DNA of 64,000 nucleotides from NCBI RefSeq assembly GCF_020782115.1, contig NZ_JAJGMW010000019.1, positions 25,963-89,962 of the forward strand, in the 5' to 3' direction. Under the pieces are notes generated by a model. The model had not been told where the DNA came from. It saw nothing but the letters and a program-made list of their open reading frames with translations, and made no database searches. The position numbers and the translations under genes are program-made. Every line of letters starts with the position of its first letter. The first letter of the stretch is position 1. This stretch comes from Leeuwenhoekiella parthenopeia. Lineage in GTDB: Bacteria; Bacteroidota; Bacteroidia; Flavobacteriales; Flavobacteriaceae. This document shows positions 36,608 through 45,655 of the stretch, piece after piece.

Positions 36608-39600
36608 TCAATTTAAACCGTCGTAAGGAATTTCAGAATCGGGCTGAATAATCTTAATTTCTTCTTCTACCTCACGCATTTCTCCTTTAAAGATTTTACG
36701 GATGAGTTGTTTAAACGTGTCGAAGTCTACCGAATACGATAGTCCTGCTCCCTGCGTATAGCCTTCATTATTACGGGCTACAAATTGAATATCGGTCTGA
36801 CGGTTAAAAATACTCGCTCTAAGGGTACCGTCTTCATTGAGTAAAAAGTTTACCTCAACGTCACCCACTACCGCCTGCTCACTTACGCCGCCCACCGGTA
36901 CACCTACCTTACCATTAATAATCACGCGGCTGGATATTTGCGTGGAAAGCGTAAAGCCAAAACGACCCGAGGTTTGTAAATCCGGTCGATTGTCTGCCTG
37001 CACATAATCTAAGCCTACATTAAACTTCCCGTCTTCATCTGAAAGCAGATCGTTAAAAATACCAGAAGCCGTCTCAATCAAATTCCCGTAAGCCGCAGAT
37101 TGCGCATCAATACCGTTCTGGCTAAAGAAAGATCCCTGCGTTACCAAAGAAAAGGCCTGCAGTTCACGTGTGGCTCTGTTGTCTAAACGATAGGCCAGCT
37201 CTGAAGTCACAATAGAACTGGTATTCGGAAACTCAAAGTCAAACGTAATCTCGGGTTGCAAGAGTTCGCCATCCAGATTGATGATCACATTAACCGGAAT
37301 CTTTCGGTTTATGGAAGGGTTTTCCAGGAGGATGGAAGGATTTGCCTGAGTTTTGTAAACCGCGCTGATATCGAGCAGGGCTTCGGTAGGATTACCATCC
37401 CAGCTTATTTTTCCTTCCGGCAGGATATCAAATTGTTTCTGCACCACCCCACTATACCTGAAATTATAAGTTCCCTCGTAGGGCGTAAAGTCACCAAACA
37501 TATTGAACTTTCCGTTGGTATTAATCTGTATCAGCAGGTATCCCGCTCCTCTTCCTTTAAGGGTGCTTCCGTTTACCTCGTCAACTACAATTTCGACCTC
37601 AGCATCACGGGTAACCTCCAGGTCAAAGTTGAGTTCGAGTCCTTTTATCTCTTCAATAACCAGCTCTTCCCCGCGCATCCGCGATTCTTTCTCTTCGGGA
37701 CTTAAAAAATAAATATTGCTGCTGTCGCCAAAGGATTCGGTATCGCTTAAAGGTATTTTAAAAACCGTCCCCCGCTCGGTAGTTGCCGTTACATCGATAA
37801 CCAGCTCATCTGTAGGACCTCTAAGAGTAGCCTCTCCACTCATAAAACCGGTCCCATAATACAAAGCAAAATCATCGGGTTCTGTATCCAGCACCAGCAA
37901 ACGATCTGTATCGATGGCCAAATCCAACTCCCAATCCCTAAAATACTGATGGCTTATCGTACCGCTTAGCGTTCCCTTGGTGTTGTACTTGGTATCATTC
38001 AACGCAACACTATTAAACCGGAAATCCTGATCGCTTAAGCTTACGCGGGCTGTACCGTTAAAATCATAATTGGTATTCAGGTAAGGAATCGCCAGCCCAG
38101 CATTACGCAGCAGCAGCTCCCCGTCTACATCGGGATTGCGGTAATCACCGGTTACCGAAGCCCGGCCACTGGCCAGACCCCTTATTTTTGAAATCACATC
38201 TCCTCCCAATGGGCTAAACGCTTCCAGATTGAGTTTTCGCAGCTGCACATCGAGATCAATCGCAGGGTTACTGGTACTTACATCTATGGTTCCCAGTGCC
38301 GAAAGGGTTTGCACCTCCTCATTGCTGAGTGTGGTATTTATTTTATAACTGGTAAGACTCTCGTTGCCGGTGATCGACAGATCGAGATCTCCCATCAGAA
38401 TATCGTTAATCGTAAAGTTTGAGATGTCAATAGTACTGCTGGGCAGGTAAACGCCGTCTTTTTGTAAAATATCCAGGTTTCCGTTTACCAGACCTTTTAA
38501 GTCGAGGCTGTCTATATAAGGAGTGATATGCGAAAGCCTTACCTGCTCAAAATTTGCCTTAATATTTTTTGAAGTACTGTCTTTTACCTGACCACTTAGT
38601 GTAATGCGTTCTTCATCGTGAGACAAAATCATCTCTTTAATATCGATATCTCTAAAGTTGTTGTCAAAGACAATCTTGTTTTCTTTATTGTCTGCTTCGT
38701 TAAGAAACCAGTCGTTGTTTTTAAACTTAAGGCTGCTGCGCTTAAAGCCTACTACCGAATTGTTATCTTCATTAATCGTATGGTAAAAGCTCAGATCAAA
38801 GGCGTCCTGTTTATCGGGCCCTCCTTTAAATTCAGACCGAATAAACAGCGTATCCTTAAGCGTAACATTGATCAGATTAAAATCGCTAATGCCATACATC
38901 CCGCTGCCTATACTGTCTGCCTCGATAAAGGTGTTAAACAGTGGGTTTTTGTTATCTACCCGTACATTAACCGACTCTGCGAGAATACCAAAAGCCTTGA
39001 TTTTAGGAGATCTAAAAGTCAGTTTGAATTCAGAATCGTCAGACACCACACTGCCCCGTACAAAAGTGTCGGGCTCCAGTTCAATTTCGGGCACAAGGAT
39101 CTCGACAATCTTGCTGTAGATTTTTATATCAAAATCCATAAACTGGGCTGTCGTGATCTTTGTAGGTTCATAATTGGTATACAGGCTTCCAATGGCATTT
39201 CTAAATAAGGCTTTTACATCCCCTATTTTAAATTGACCCGATACCTGACCCGAAATGATATCCGGCGAATTGATGGTAATGGTGCGTATACCGCGTCTAA
39301 AACCGGACGTAATTAGAAAATCCTGAAACTCATAGAGGTCATTGGCATTTTCAAAACTGGCGTTGGTAAATAAGATAGTCCCTCCGGTATCGTCAATATT
39401 GGTCCCGCGCATATCCATCGCCACGTTCCCTTTCAGCACTGCTGAAGAATCTTTTAAGAAGTTTAGTTTCCCCAGATCTATCCTCTCAATAGCCGCAGTA
39501 AAGTCATAGGCATGTATTTCTTCGGAAACATCAATAAGCCCATCAAATGAAAACTGCGCGTTGGGGTCATCAACGGTTAGATTCCCGTCAAAAACCGGGT

Positions 39601-40963
39601 TTCGCAGGTTGCCTGAAACCGCAATCCCCTGGTAAGTATATCCCTTGTACCGAAGCCTGCTGATCACCCCGTCTATACGCGTATCTAAAGTTTCGGCGGC
39701 AATTCCCGACCCGTCTACTTTCACATTAAAGGTGGCTGTTTCCAGCTGCGGATCTTTAAAGAGACGTCCCAGATTAAAGCGTTCTCCCCTAAGGTTACCC
39801 GAATATTGGGCCTGATCTATGTTTTTAAAATTCCGAAAGTCTATATCGGTTTCTAGAAAGCCGAGATCGGTTTGAATACGGGCGTCTGTAAACACGGTGT
39901 TCTCGGTAACGGTGAGGGTTCCCTGCAAATCTGTAACACCCAGACGCACCAGTTCGGGCGGAAGACTGTTGCCTAAAACATTTGGAAGTAACCGGGTAAG
40001 ATCGAGATACGAAGTTTGCAGCGTGCGGTAATTTCCGTCTATACGAAAAGTGTCCCCGTCAGAAAGCAGGCGTTCAAAATGCACATTCCCCAGGATGCGA
40101 CTGCTTTCCAAACCGCTGAGATTTAGATTTTGAACCCTGAAATCATTCAGTGTACCGCTTAATTTTCCGGAAAGGTTAATGCGATATCCGGTTCCAAATT
40201 CAGAATAAAAAGCTTTTAAATCTGTTGTAGAGATTTCGCTTTGCTTAAAATCTGCCGTGATTTGCACCAGATTATTAAAATCTGAAAAAGCCTCATTGCG
40301 CGTATCGAGCTTCAGATCTCCCCGAATCACTGAATTTTCGGTCTTAAGCGTCATCGCTTTCAATACAATCTCGTCCGGATTGTACTTAAAATCGGCTTCC
40401 AATCCGCGCAGGTGATAATCGCGGGCAGCATCAAGACTGAGTTCTTCAATTTGCGCCGTGACCTCTACATCATTCAGTTTAAAATCACTGGCTACCAGAT
40501 TCAGATTTGAGAAATCAACCAAATTGGGATCTTCGCGGTCTTCATCAATAAAACGGAATTTCATATTTTCCAGTTCGACTTCAGAAGATGACAACCTGAA
40601 TGGGGTTCCCGATGAGCTACCGGTGTTGAATTTCTGCGAAAAAATATAGAGGTTATCGTTTTCTTCCCCTTTGTATTTACGCACATTCATCGTTCCGTCT
40701 GAGATCGTGACATTACCCAGATTAAGACGGTTGTTAAGCAATTGCTGAAGGCTTAATATGCTGGTTTCAACAGTTTCGGCAAAAATGAGCGTATCGTCGT
40801 GATGATCTGTAATATATACCTCATTGAGAAGGGCGTTGCCGTTATATTTAATGCGTACCCGTTCTACCGAAATATCGGTTCCGTACTTTTCATTAAGCGA
40901 ACGGGTAACTTTACGGGCCACCGAAGTCTGTACTGCGGGAATAGAAAAAATAATAAGAAGCAA
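36608..40963 (-). CDS. TamB-like translocation and assembly/lipid-transport protein
   Basis: This very large protein (1451 aa from the TTG used here) belongs to the AsmA/TamB bridge-protein family. It has a short N-terminal hydrophobic segment (LIIFSIPAVQ), then beta-rich repeats spanning the periplasm and a C-terminal TamB domain (about 1000-1400, with FTPYEGTYNFRYSGVVQKQF and ITFDFEFPNTSSIVTSELAY). Such proteins are thought to conduct phospholipids to the outer membrane or aid barrel assembly. In the same frame the sequence continues upstream of 40963 with 22 codons encoding basic residues plus the rest of a membrane helix, but without ATG, GTG or TTG before the TAA at 41030-41032. The true start is therefore uncertain. 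It is divergent from tsaD. Confidence 0.88.
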   Translation of the reverse strand: MLLIIFSIPAVQTSVARKVTRSLNEKYGTDISVERVRIKYNGNALLNEVYITDHHDDTLIFAETVETSILSLQQLLNNRLNLGNVTISDGTMNVRKYKGEENDNLYIFSQKFNTGSSSGTPFRLSSSEVELENMKFRFIDEDREDPNLVDFSNLNLVASDFKLNDVEVTAQIEELSLDAARDYHLRGLEADFKYNPDEIVLKAMTLKTENSVIRGDLKLDTRNEAFSDFNNLVQITADFKQSEISTTDLKAFYSEFGTGYRINLSGKLSGTLNDFRVQNLNLSGLESSRILGNVHFERLLSDGDTFRIDGNYRTLQTSYLDLTRLLPNVLGNSLPPELVRLGVTDLQGTLTVTENTVFTDARIQTDLGFLETDIDFRNFKNIDQAQYSGNLRGERFNLGRLFKDPQLETATFNVKVDGSGIAAETLDTRIDGVISRLRYKGYTYQGIAVSGNLRNPVFDGNLTVDDPNAQFSFDGLIDVSEEIHAYDFTAAIERIDLGKLNFLKDSSAVLKGNVAMDMRGTNIDDTGGTILFTNASFENANDLYEFQDFLITSGFRRGIRTITINSPDIISGQVSGQFKIGDVKALFRNAIGSLYTNYEPTKITTAQFMDFDIKIYSKIVEILVPEIELEPDTFVRGSVVSDDSEFKLTFRSPKIKAFGILAESVNVRVDNKNPLFNTFIEADSIGSGMYGISDFNLINVTLKDTLFIRSEFKGGPDKQDAFDLSFYHTINEDNNSVVGFKRSSLKFKNNDWFLNEADNKENKIVFDNNFRDIDIKEMILSHDEERITLSGQVKDSTSKNIKANFEQVRLSHITPYIDSLDLKGLVNGNLDILQKDGVYLPSSTIDISNFTINDILMGDLDLSITGNESLTSYKINTTLSNEEVQTLSALGTIDVSTSNPAIDLDVQLRKLNLEAFSPLGGDVISKIRGLASGRASVTGDYRNPDVDGELLLRNAGLAIPYLNTNYDFNGTARVSLSDQDFRFNSVALNDTKYNTKGTLSGTISHQYFRDWELDLAIDTDRLLVLDTEPDDFALYYGTGFMSGEATLRGPTDELVIDVTATTERGTVFKIPLSDTESFGDSSNIYFLSPEEKESRMRGEELVIEEIKGLELNFDLEVTRDAEVEIVVDEVNGSTLKGRGAGYLLIQINTNGKFNMFGDFTPYEGTYNFRYSGVVQKQFDILPEGKISWDGNPTEALLDISAVYKTQANPSILLENPSINRKIPVNVIINLDGELLQPEITFDFEFPNTSSIVTSELAYRLDNRATRELQAFSLVTQGSFFSQNGIDAQSAAYGNLIETASGIFNDLLSDEDGKFNVGLDYVQADNRPDLQTSGRFGFTLSTQISSRVIINGKVGVPVGGVSEQAVVGDVEVNFLLNEDGTLRASIFNRQTDIQFVARNNEGYTQGAGLSYSVDFDTFKQLIRKIFKGEMREVEEEIKIIQPDSEIPYDGLN

Positions 40964-41062
40964 GGCAAATGAGCCTATTGCGATAAACAGGACACGTCTT
41001 ACTATTTTTCTAAATTTTCTGATATGTTTTTAAGTTTTAACTTTGCCAATCCCGGCAAAATA

Positions 41063-41070
41063 CAAATTTA
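41063..41070 (-). promoter_or_regulatory. Predicted -7 promoter element of tamB
   Basis: The minus strand reads TAAATTTG, matching TAnnTTTG. Transcription should begin near 41056, only about 27 bases before the in-frame region encoding the membrane anchor. Confidence 0.45.
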
Positions 41071-41127
41071 GTTTTCCATTTGTAGCCAGGCTTTTGAGCG
41101 GCTGATAAAAGTCTCTAGCTAAAAGCC

Positions 41128-41135
41128 TAATTTTG
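41128..41135 (+). promoter_or_regulatory. Predicted -7 promoter element of tsaD
   Basis: TAATTTTG matches TAnnTTTG and lies 24 bases before the tsaD ATG, in a compact divergent promoter region shared with tamB. Confidence 0.45.
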
Positions 41136-41159
41136 GGTAAAAGTACATGAACAATCCCT

Positions 41160-42212
41160 ATGCCTAACGCAGATTCTACAAAAAATAAAACCTACATACT
41201 CGCTATAGAATCGTCTTGCGATGATACGGCGGCAGCTGTACTCGACAACGATAAAACCCTCTCAAATGTTGTGGCCCGGCAAGCCGTACATGAAGAATAT
41301 GGCGGCGTGGTACCCGAACTGGCCTCGAGGGCGCATCAGCAAAACATTGTGCCGGTTGTGCATCAGGCTCTTAAAAAAGCCGGAATTACCAAAGAAGACC
41401 TCAGTGCGGTCGCTTTTACGAGCGGTCCTGGCCTTATGGGTTCGCTTTTGGTAGGCACTTCGTTTGCTAAATCCCTGGCAATGGGTCTCGACATTCCGCT
41501 TATTGATGTAAACCATATGCAGGCGCACATCCTCGCACATTTTATAGACGAGGAAGGTTACGATAAGCCCAAATTTCCGTTTTTGGCGCTTACTATATCG
41601 GGCGGGCACACCCAGGTTGTTCAGGTAGACTCCTATTTTGATATGACTATTTTGGGACAAACCCTGGATGATGCGGTAGGCGAAGCCTTTGATAAAAGTG
41701 CTAAAATACTGGGACTGCCCTATCCCGGCGGACCGCTGATTGATAAGTATGCGCAAAGCGGAAATCCGAAAGCCTTCAAATTTACCAAACCTAAGGTTGA
41801 CGGACTCGACTTCAGCTTTAGCGGACTTAAAACTGCGATTTTGTATTTCTACCAAAAGGAAGTAGCCGCAGATCCTGATTTTGTTGAAAAGCACCGGGAC
41901 GACATTTGTGCTTCCATACAATATACCATCATCAATATTTTGATGGATAAAATCAAGAAAGCCGTAAAACAAACCGGAATCAGACAGGTGGCCATTGGTG
42001 GCGGTGTTTCGGCAAACAGCGGAATTCGCAAAGCCTTAAAAGATGCCGAAGCTAAATACGGCTGGAAAACCTTTGTGCCCAAATTTGAATACACAACAGA
42101 TAATGCAGCTATGATAGGGATCGTGGGCTATTTAAAATATAAAGACGAAAACTTACAGGACTCCGGTTATGTAGAAACTCACGCCAGGGCGCAATCCCGA
42201 CTTAAATTCTAA
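41160..42212 (+). CDS. tsaD: tRNA N6-adenosine threonylcarbamoyltransferase, catalytic subunit
   Basis: The 350-aa ASKHA-fold enzyme transfers threonylcarbamoyl to A37 of ANN-decoding tRNAs (t6A), working with TsaB/TsaE. The N-terminal ILAIESSCDDTAAAV block (about 12-26), the metal-binding HMQAHILAHF (about 119-128) and ALTISGGHTQ (about 141-150) are all intact. The nucleotide-site glycine stretch VAIGGGVSANSGIR is at about 278-291. The partner precursor enzyme, TsaC, is encoded at 47580-48197. It is followed 2 bases later by rsmE. Confidence 0.97.
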   Translation: MPNADSTKNKTYILAIESSCDDTAAAVLDNDKTLSNVVARQAVHEEYGGVVPELASRAHQQNIVPVVHQALKKAGITKEDLSAVAFTSGPGLMGSLLVGTSFAKSLAMGLDIPLIDVNHMQAHILAHFIDEEGYDKPKFPFLALTISGGHTQVVQVDSYFDMTILGQTLDDAVGEAFDKSAKILGLPYPGGPLIDKYAQSGNPKAFKFTKPKVDGLDFSFSGLKTAILYFYQKEVAADPDFVEKHRDDICASIQYTIINILMDKIKKAVKQTGIRQVAIGGGVSANSGIRKALKDAEAKYGWKTFVPKFEYTTDNAAMIGIVGYLKYKDENLQDSGYVETHARAQSRLKF

Positions 42213-42214
42213 CT

Positions 42215-42925
42215 ATGCAGCTTTTTTACAATCCGGATATTGCGGCAAATGCCAAAGAGGCCAGGTTCCCGAAAGATGAAAGCAAGCATATTGTGAAAGT
42301 GCTGCGGAAACGGGAAGGAGATATTCTCGACATCACAAACGGAAGTGGTAATTTTTTTAAAGCCGAAATCACGCAGGCGAGTCCGTCAAATTGTACCGTA
42401 AAAATCCTCGAAGTCACCAACGAAAAAGCCTTTGACTATCATCTGCATCTGGCCGTCGCGCCCACCAAACTCAACGACCGCTACGAGTGGTTTCTGGAAA
42501 AAGCCACTGAAATAGGTATTTCTGAAATCACCCCCATCATCTGCGATCACAGTGAGCGCAAGGTGGTTAAGGAAGATCGGTATGAGCGTATTTTGCAAAG
42601 TGCGATGAAACAATCGCTCAAAGCGTATCTGCCCAAACTGAATGAAGCGGTTTCCTTTTCCGAATTTATAGACACGCAGACTGCAACCGAAACAGACCGG
42701 TTTATTGCGCATTGTGAAGAAACCAACCGCTTTTCGCTCAAACAAAAACTAAAACCCAAAACTGATGTTCTTATCCTGATAGGACCTGAAGGCGATTTTT
42801 CACCCGCTGAGATTGAAAAGGCCCTGAAAGCGGGCTTTGTCCCGGTGATGCTGGGCGAGCAACGTCTGCGTACAGAAACTGCTGCAGTTGTCGCCACACA
42901 CAGCGTGGCTTTCGTTAATGAATAA
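42215..42925 (+). CDS. rsmE: 16S rRNA (uracil-1498-N3)-methyltransferase
   Basis: The 236-aa SPOUT-class enzyme methylates U1498 in the decoding region of 16S rRNA using S-adenosylmethionine. The N-terminal PUA-like part includes SKHIVKVLRKREGDIL (about 23-38). The trefoil-knot SAM site is the C-terminal LIGPEGDFSPAEIEKAL (about 189-205) with LGEQRLRTETAAVVA (about 213-227). Length is normal. It is translationally close to tsaD (2-base gap), and is followed by a long imperfect hairpin. Confidence 0.95.
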   Translation: MQLFYNPDIAANAKEARFPKDESKHIVKVLRKREGDILDITNGSGNFFKAEITQASPSNCTVKILEVTNEKAFDYHLHLAVAPTKLNDRYEWFLEKATEIGISEITPIICDHSERKVVKEDRYERILQSAMKQSLKAYLPKLNEAVSFSEFIDTQTATETDRFIAHCEETNRFSLKQKLKPKTDVLILIGPEGDFSPAEIEKALKAGFVPVMLGEQRLRTETAAVVATHSVAFVNE

Positions 42926-42935
42926 GAATTTAAGG

Positions 42936-42978
42936 TTCAAGATTCAAAGTTCCATTATTTTAAACTTTGAATTTTGAA
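42936..42978. terminator. Hairpin terminator between rsmE and holA
   Basis: A 16-bp AT-rich stem (936-951 with 963-978, one mismatch) lies between the convergent stops of rsmE and holA. It lacks a long T tract but is well placed to end both transcripts. Confidence 0.6.
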
Positions 42979-42986
42979 TTGTAGAA

Positions 42987-44036
42987 CTAGTTCATCACCT
43001 GCACCAGCAATTCCTTAAGCAAATCACCCTGTGGCACGTTGTAAGCGCCCACACCTTTACTTTTCACATCTGCCGTACGAAGCAAATTGATGACGTGACT
43101 CACTTTTTTCATGGGGTAATTGCGCGCTGCATCGGTATACTGACTAACAAAATAAGGATTCACCTTTAAAGCTTTGGCTACCGAAGCTTTGTCCTTACTT
43201 GGTAAGCCGTGATAAATCAACAGGTTTTGAAAAAAGCTGAATAACAATGCAATGGTCACCACCATCGGGTTGTCTTTGGGGTTTTGAGCAAAATAATTGA
43301 TGATACGATGCGCCTTAACCACATCTTTATCTCCTATCGCACGTTGCAACTCGAAGTTATTAAAGTCCTTGCTTATCCCGATATTTTGCTCCACCGCCAG
43401 CGGGGTGATCGTACTGCCTTTTTCCATAATAAGCTGCAATTTCTCCAGCTCATTATTGATTTTGGAAAGATCTGTTCCTAAAAACTCCACCAGCATATGA
43501 GCTGCTTTGGGTTCTACAGAATAACCCTTGCTTTGCATCACGCGGCGAATCCAGTCGCCCACCTGATTATCGTACAGGCGTTTGCTCTCAAAAATAATCC
43601 CGTTCTTGGCGATGTTTTTATAGACGCGTTTGCGCTTGTCGAGCTTCTTGTATTTATAACAAAAAACCAAAATGGTAGAAGGTTGCGGGTTTTCGGCGTA
43701 AGCTTCCAGCTTGTTTTTTTTGTCGTCAGATTGCGCGAGTATTTCGCGGGACATATCCTGAGCTTCTTTAACAATCACAACCTGATGCTCAGCCATCATC
43801 GGGAAACGTTTAGCCTGCGAAATCACGTCATCGAGACTTACATCGCGACCGTAAAGCACCATTTGATTGAAGCCACGCTCCTCTTCGGTCAATATCGAAG
43901 AAGCTATAAAGTCTGAAAGTTGATCTATGTAATACGGCTCATCCCCCATCAAAAAATAGATGGGTTTGTAGTTTTTATTCCTGATGTCTTTTACAATTCG
44001 GGTAACTTCTTCCACAGGTTTGGTTTTTACTGCCAC
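42987..44036 (-). CDS. holA: DNA polymerase III subunit delta
   Basis: The 349-aa clamp-loader subunit opens the beta sliding clamp. The N-terminal DNA_pol3_delta domain is recognisable (PIYFLMGDEPYYIDQLSDFI, about 25-44), followed by KRFPMMAEHQVVIVKEAQDM (about 76-95) and the sensor-like LVEFLGTDLSKINNELEKL (about 182-200). The C-terminal helical collar ends with LLKELLVQVMN. Length is normal. It is divergent from the HsdR-N gene at 44110 with 73 bases between starts. Confidence 0.93.
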   Translation of the reverse strand: MAVKTKPVEEVTRIVKDIRNKNYKPIYFLMGDEPYYIDQLSDFIASSILTEEERGFNQMVLYGRDVSLDDVISQAKRFPMMAEHQVVIVKEAQDMSREILAQSDDKKNKLEAYAENPQPSTILVFCYKYKKLDKRKRVYKNIAKNGIIFESKRLYDNQVGDWIRRVMQSKGYSVEPKAAHMLVEFLGTDLSKINNELEKLQLIMEKGSTITPLAVEQNIGISKDFNNFELQRAIGDKDVVKAHRIINYFAQNPKDNPMVVTIALLFSFFQNLLIYHGLPSKDKASVAKALKVNPYFVSQYTDAARNYPMKKVSHVINLLRTADVKSKGVGAYNVPQGDLLKELLVQVMN

Positions 44037-44109
44037 AACTGTAAGAAGTTGCCGGGCAGACTGCTATTGGAGCTTGGTATACTTGCAAGGGATAATTACC
44101 TTTACCGGG

Positions 44110-44556
44110 ATGCAGCAACTCAACTTCCCACCGTATACCTTCAGGCTCAAAAGTAGCGAAAATAAACCGCTTATATTTGACCCCATCCGTAAAAAGTTCG
44201 TCGTTTTGACCCCTGAAGAATGGGTGCGACAGCACACCGTAAAGCATCTTCAGGAAGCCTATAAGTATCCGTTGAGCCTCATCAATGTTGAAAAAGAACT
44301 CAAGGTAAACGGCCTGTCCAAACGCTATGACGTGGTGGTTTTTGAATCGGACGGAAGCATCAGGCTTATTGTGGAATGCAAGGCTCCTAAAGTCAACATC
44401 ACTCAGGTCACTTTTGACCAGATTGCCCGGTATAACCTAACCCTCCGGGCTTCTTTTTTAATGGTCACAAACGGACTCAACCATTATTTTTGCCAAATGG
44501 ATTATGAGCAGAAAAAATATAATTTTTTACGGGATATTCCGGTTTACAGCCCTTAA
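44110..44556 (+). CDS. Orphan HsdR N-terminal (PD-(D/E)XK nuclease-like) protein
   Basis: From the ATG at 44110 the protein is 148 aa. It matches the stand-alone type I restriction enzyme R-subunit N-terminal domain. VLTPEEWVRQHTVKHL (about 30-45) is followed by the nuclease core: RYDVVVF (about 73-79) carries the Asp, and LIVECKAPKV (about 86-95) carries the E-x-K. No helicase part, HsdM or HsdS is nearby, so this is not a restriction system. An in-frame extension to 43984 overlaps holA and is rejected. It is 9 bases before a glycosyltransferase gene. Role unknown, perhaps DNA repair or a structural remnant. Confidence 0.83.
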   Translation: MQQLNFPPYTFRLKSSENKPLIFDPIRKKFVVLTPEEWVRQHTVKHLQEAYKYPLSLINVEKELKVNGLSKRYDVVVFESDGSIRLIVECKAPKVNITQVTFDQIARYNLTLRASFLMVTNGLNHYFCQMDYEQKKYNFLRDIPVYSP

Positions 44557-44565
44557 TTTGCCCTT

Positions 44566-45564
44566 GTGAAAATCGCGATCATCATACTCAACTGGAACGG
44601 CAGGCATCTGCTTGAAAAATTCCTCCCTGTAGTGCTTCAACATAGTGCTGAACAGGCTGCGGTGTATGTTGCAGACAATGCCTCATCTGATGATTCTGTT
44701 GCCTTTTTGGGCGAAAACTTTCCGCAGGTAAAAATCATACGCAACAGTACAAACGGTGGTTACGCCAAAGGCTACAACGACGCCCTGCAGCATGTGAACG
44801 AAGAGCTCTTTATCCTGATGAACAGCGACATTGCCACTTCTGCCGACTGGTTGGAACCCATAATCGAAGCATTTAAAGTCAAACCCAATCTGGGTGCTGC
44901 CCAACCCAAAATCCTGGACCTCAAACGCCCCGATTATTTTGAATATGCTGGTGCCGGGGGAGGCTTTATAGACTCTTTTGGCTATCCGTTTTGCAGGGGA
45001 CGGCTTTTTGAAACCCTGGAAAAAGATGAGGGGCAGTATAACGACACCTTACCGGTTTTTTGGGCCAGCGGGGCCTGTCTCGCTATTCGCAGAACAGCTT
45101 TTTACGATGCCGGAGGTCTTGACGAAACCTTTTTTGCGCATCAGGAGGAGATTGATTTGTGCTGGCGCGTTCAGGCATTGGGTTACGCTGTTTATCATAT
45201 TGGGAGCAGCAGTGTTTACCATTTAGGCGGTGCAACCCTTGAGCAAATGAATCCGCAAAAGACCTATCTCAATTTCAGAAACGGTTTGATGCTCCTGCTC
45301 AAAAATGTTCCCGGACTTCAGGTTTACCCCATTATATTTTTCAGAATGTGTCTGGATGGGATTGCAGCTCTTAAATTTTTGGCCGAAGGTAAACCCAAAC
45401 ACAGTTATGCCATATTGCGTGCCCATTTTAGCTTTTACGCGAAAATACCGGAAACGCTGAGTTTACGTCGAAAAACACCCAAACTCAAAACGTATTCTAC
45501 TACATTTTCAATCGTATGGAAGTATTTTGTACTAGGAAAAAAGTATTATACCGATATCTTTTAA
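44566..45564 (+). CDS. Glycosyltransferase family 2 (rhamnosyltransferase-like)
   Basis: The 332-aa protein begins at GTG (KIAIIILNWNGRHLL, about 2-16). The GT-A nucleotide-sugar site follows: VADNASSDDSV (about 34-44), FILMNSDIAT (about 80-90) with the DxD-like acidic pair, and the catalytic block FFAHQEEIDLCWRVQALGY (about 190-208). The C-terminal part has a hydrophobic segment near VPGLQVYPIIFF. It resembles O-antigen rhamnosyl- or galactofuranosyltransferases. It is not in a polysaccharide locus; its operon partner is the HsdR-N protein. Acceptor unknown. Confidence 0.88.
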   Translation: MKIAIIILNWNGRHLLEKFLPVVLQHSAEQAAVYVADNASSDDSVAFLGENFPQVKIIRNSTNGGYAKGYNDALQHVNEELFILMNSDIATSADWLEPIIEAFKVKPNLGAAQPKILDLKRPDYFEYAGAGGGFIDSFGYPFCRGRLFETLEKDEGQYNDTLPVFWASGACLAIRRTAFYDAGGLDETFFAHQEEIDLCWRVQALGYAVYHIGSSSVYHLGGATLEQMNPQKTYLNFRNGLMLLLKNVPGLQVYPIIFFRMCLDGIAALKFLAEGKPKHSYAILRAHFSFYAKIPETLSLRRKTPKLKTYSTTFSIVWKYFVLGKKYYTDIF

Positions 45565-45612
45565 AATAACTAAAAGTATTGTTAAGAATCTGCCATTGCG
45601 TAGCTTTTTTGA

Positions 45613-45620
45613 TATTTTTG
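45613..45620 (+). promoter_or_regulatory. Predicted -7 promoter element of the ompA-like gene
   Basis: TATTTTTG matches TAnnTTTG, 35 bases before the ATG. The nearest TTG (45596-45598) is only 14 bases upstream, closer than usual. Confidence 0.45.
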
Positions 45621-45655
45621 CGAGTACTGAATAATAAAAATTAACAACAATAATT

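Noticed and set aside
38618..39208. 196-aa reading frame on the plus strand inside tamB
   Set aside because: Antisense to the TamB repeat region, with no signal, motif or promoter; a shadow frame.
41262..41972. 236-aa reading frame on the minus strand inside tsaD
   Set aside because: It lies antisense to a clear tsaD with intact motifs, has no recognisable domain, and its composition is that of a mirror frame.
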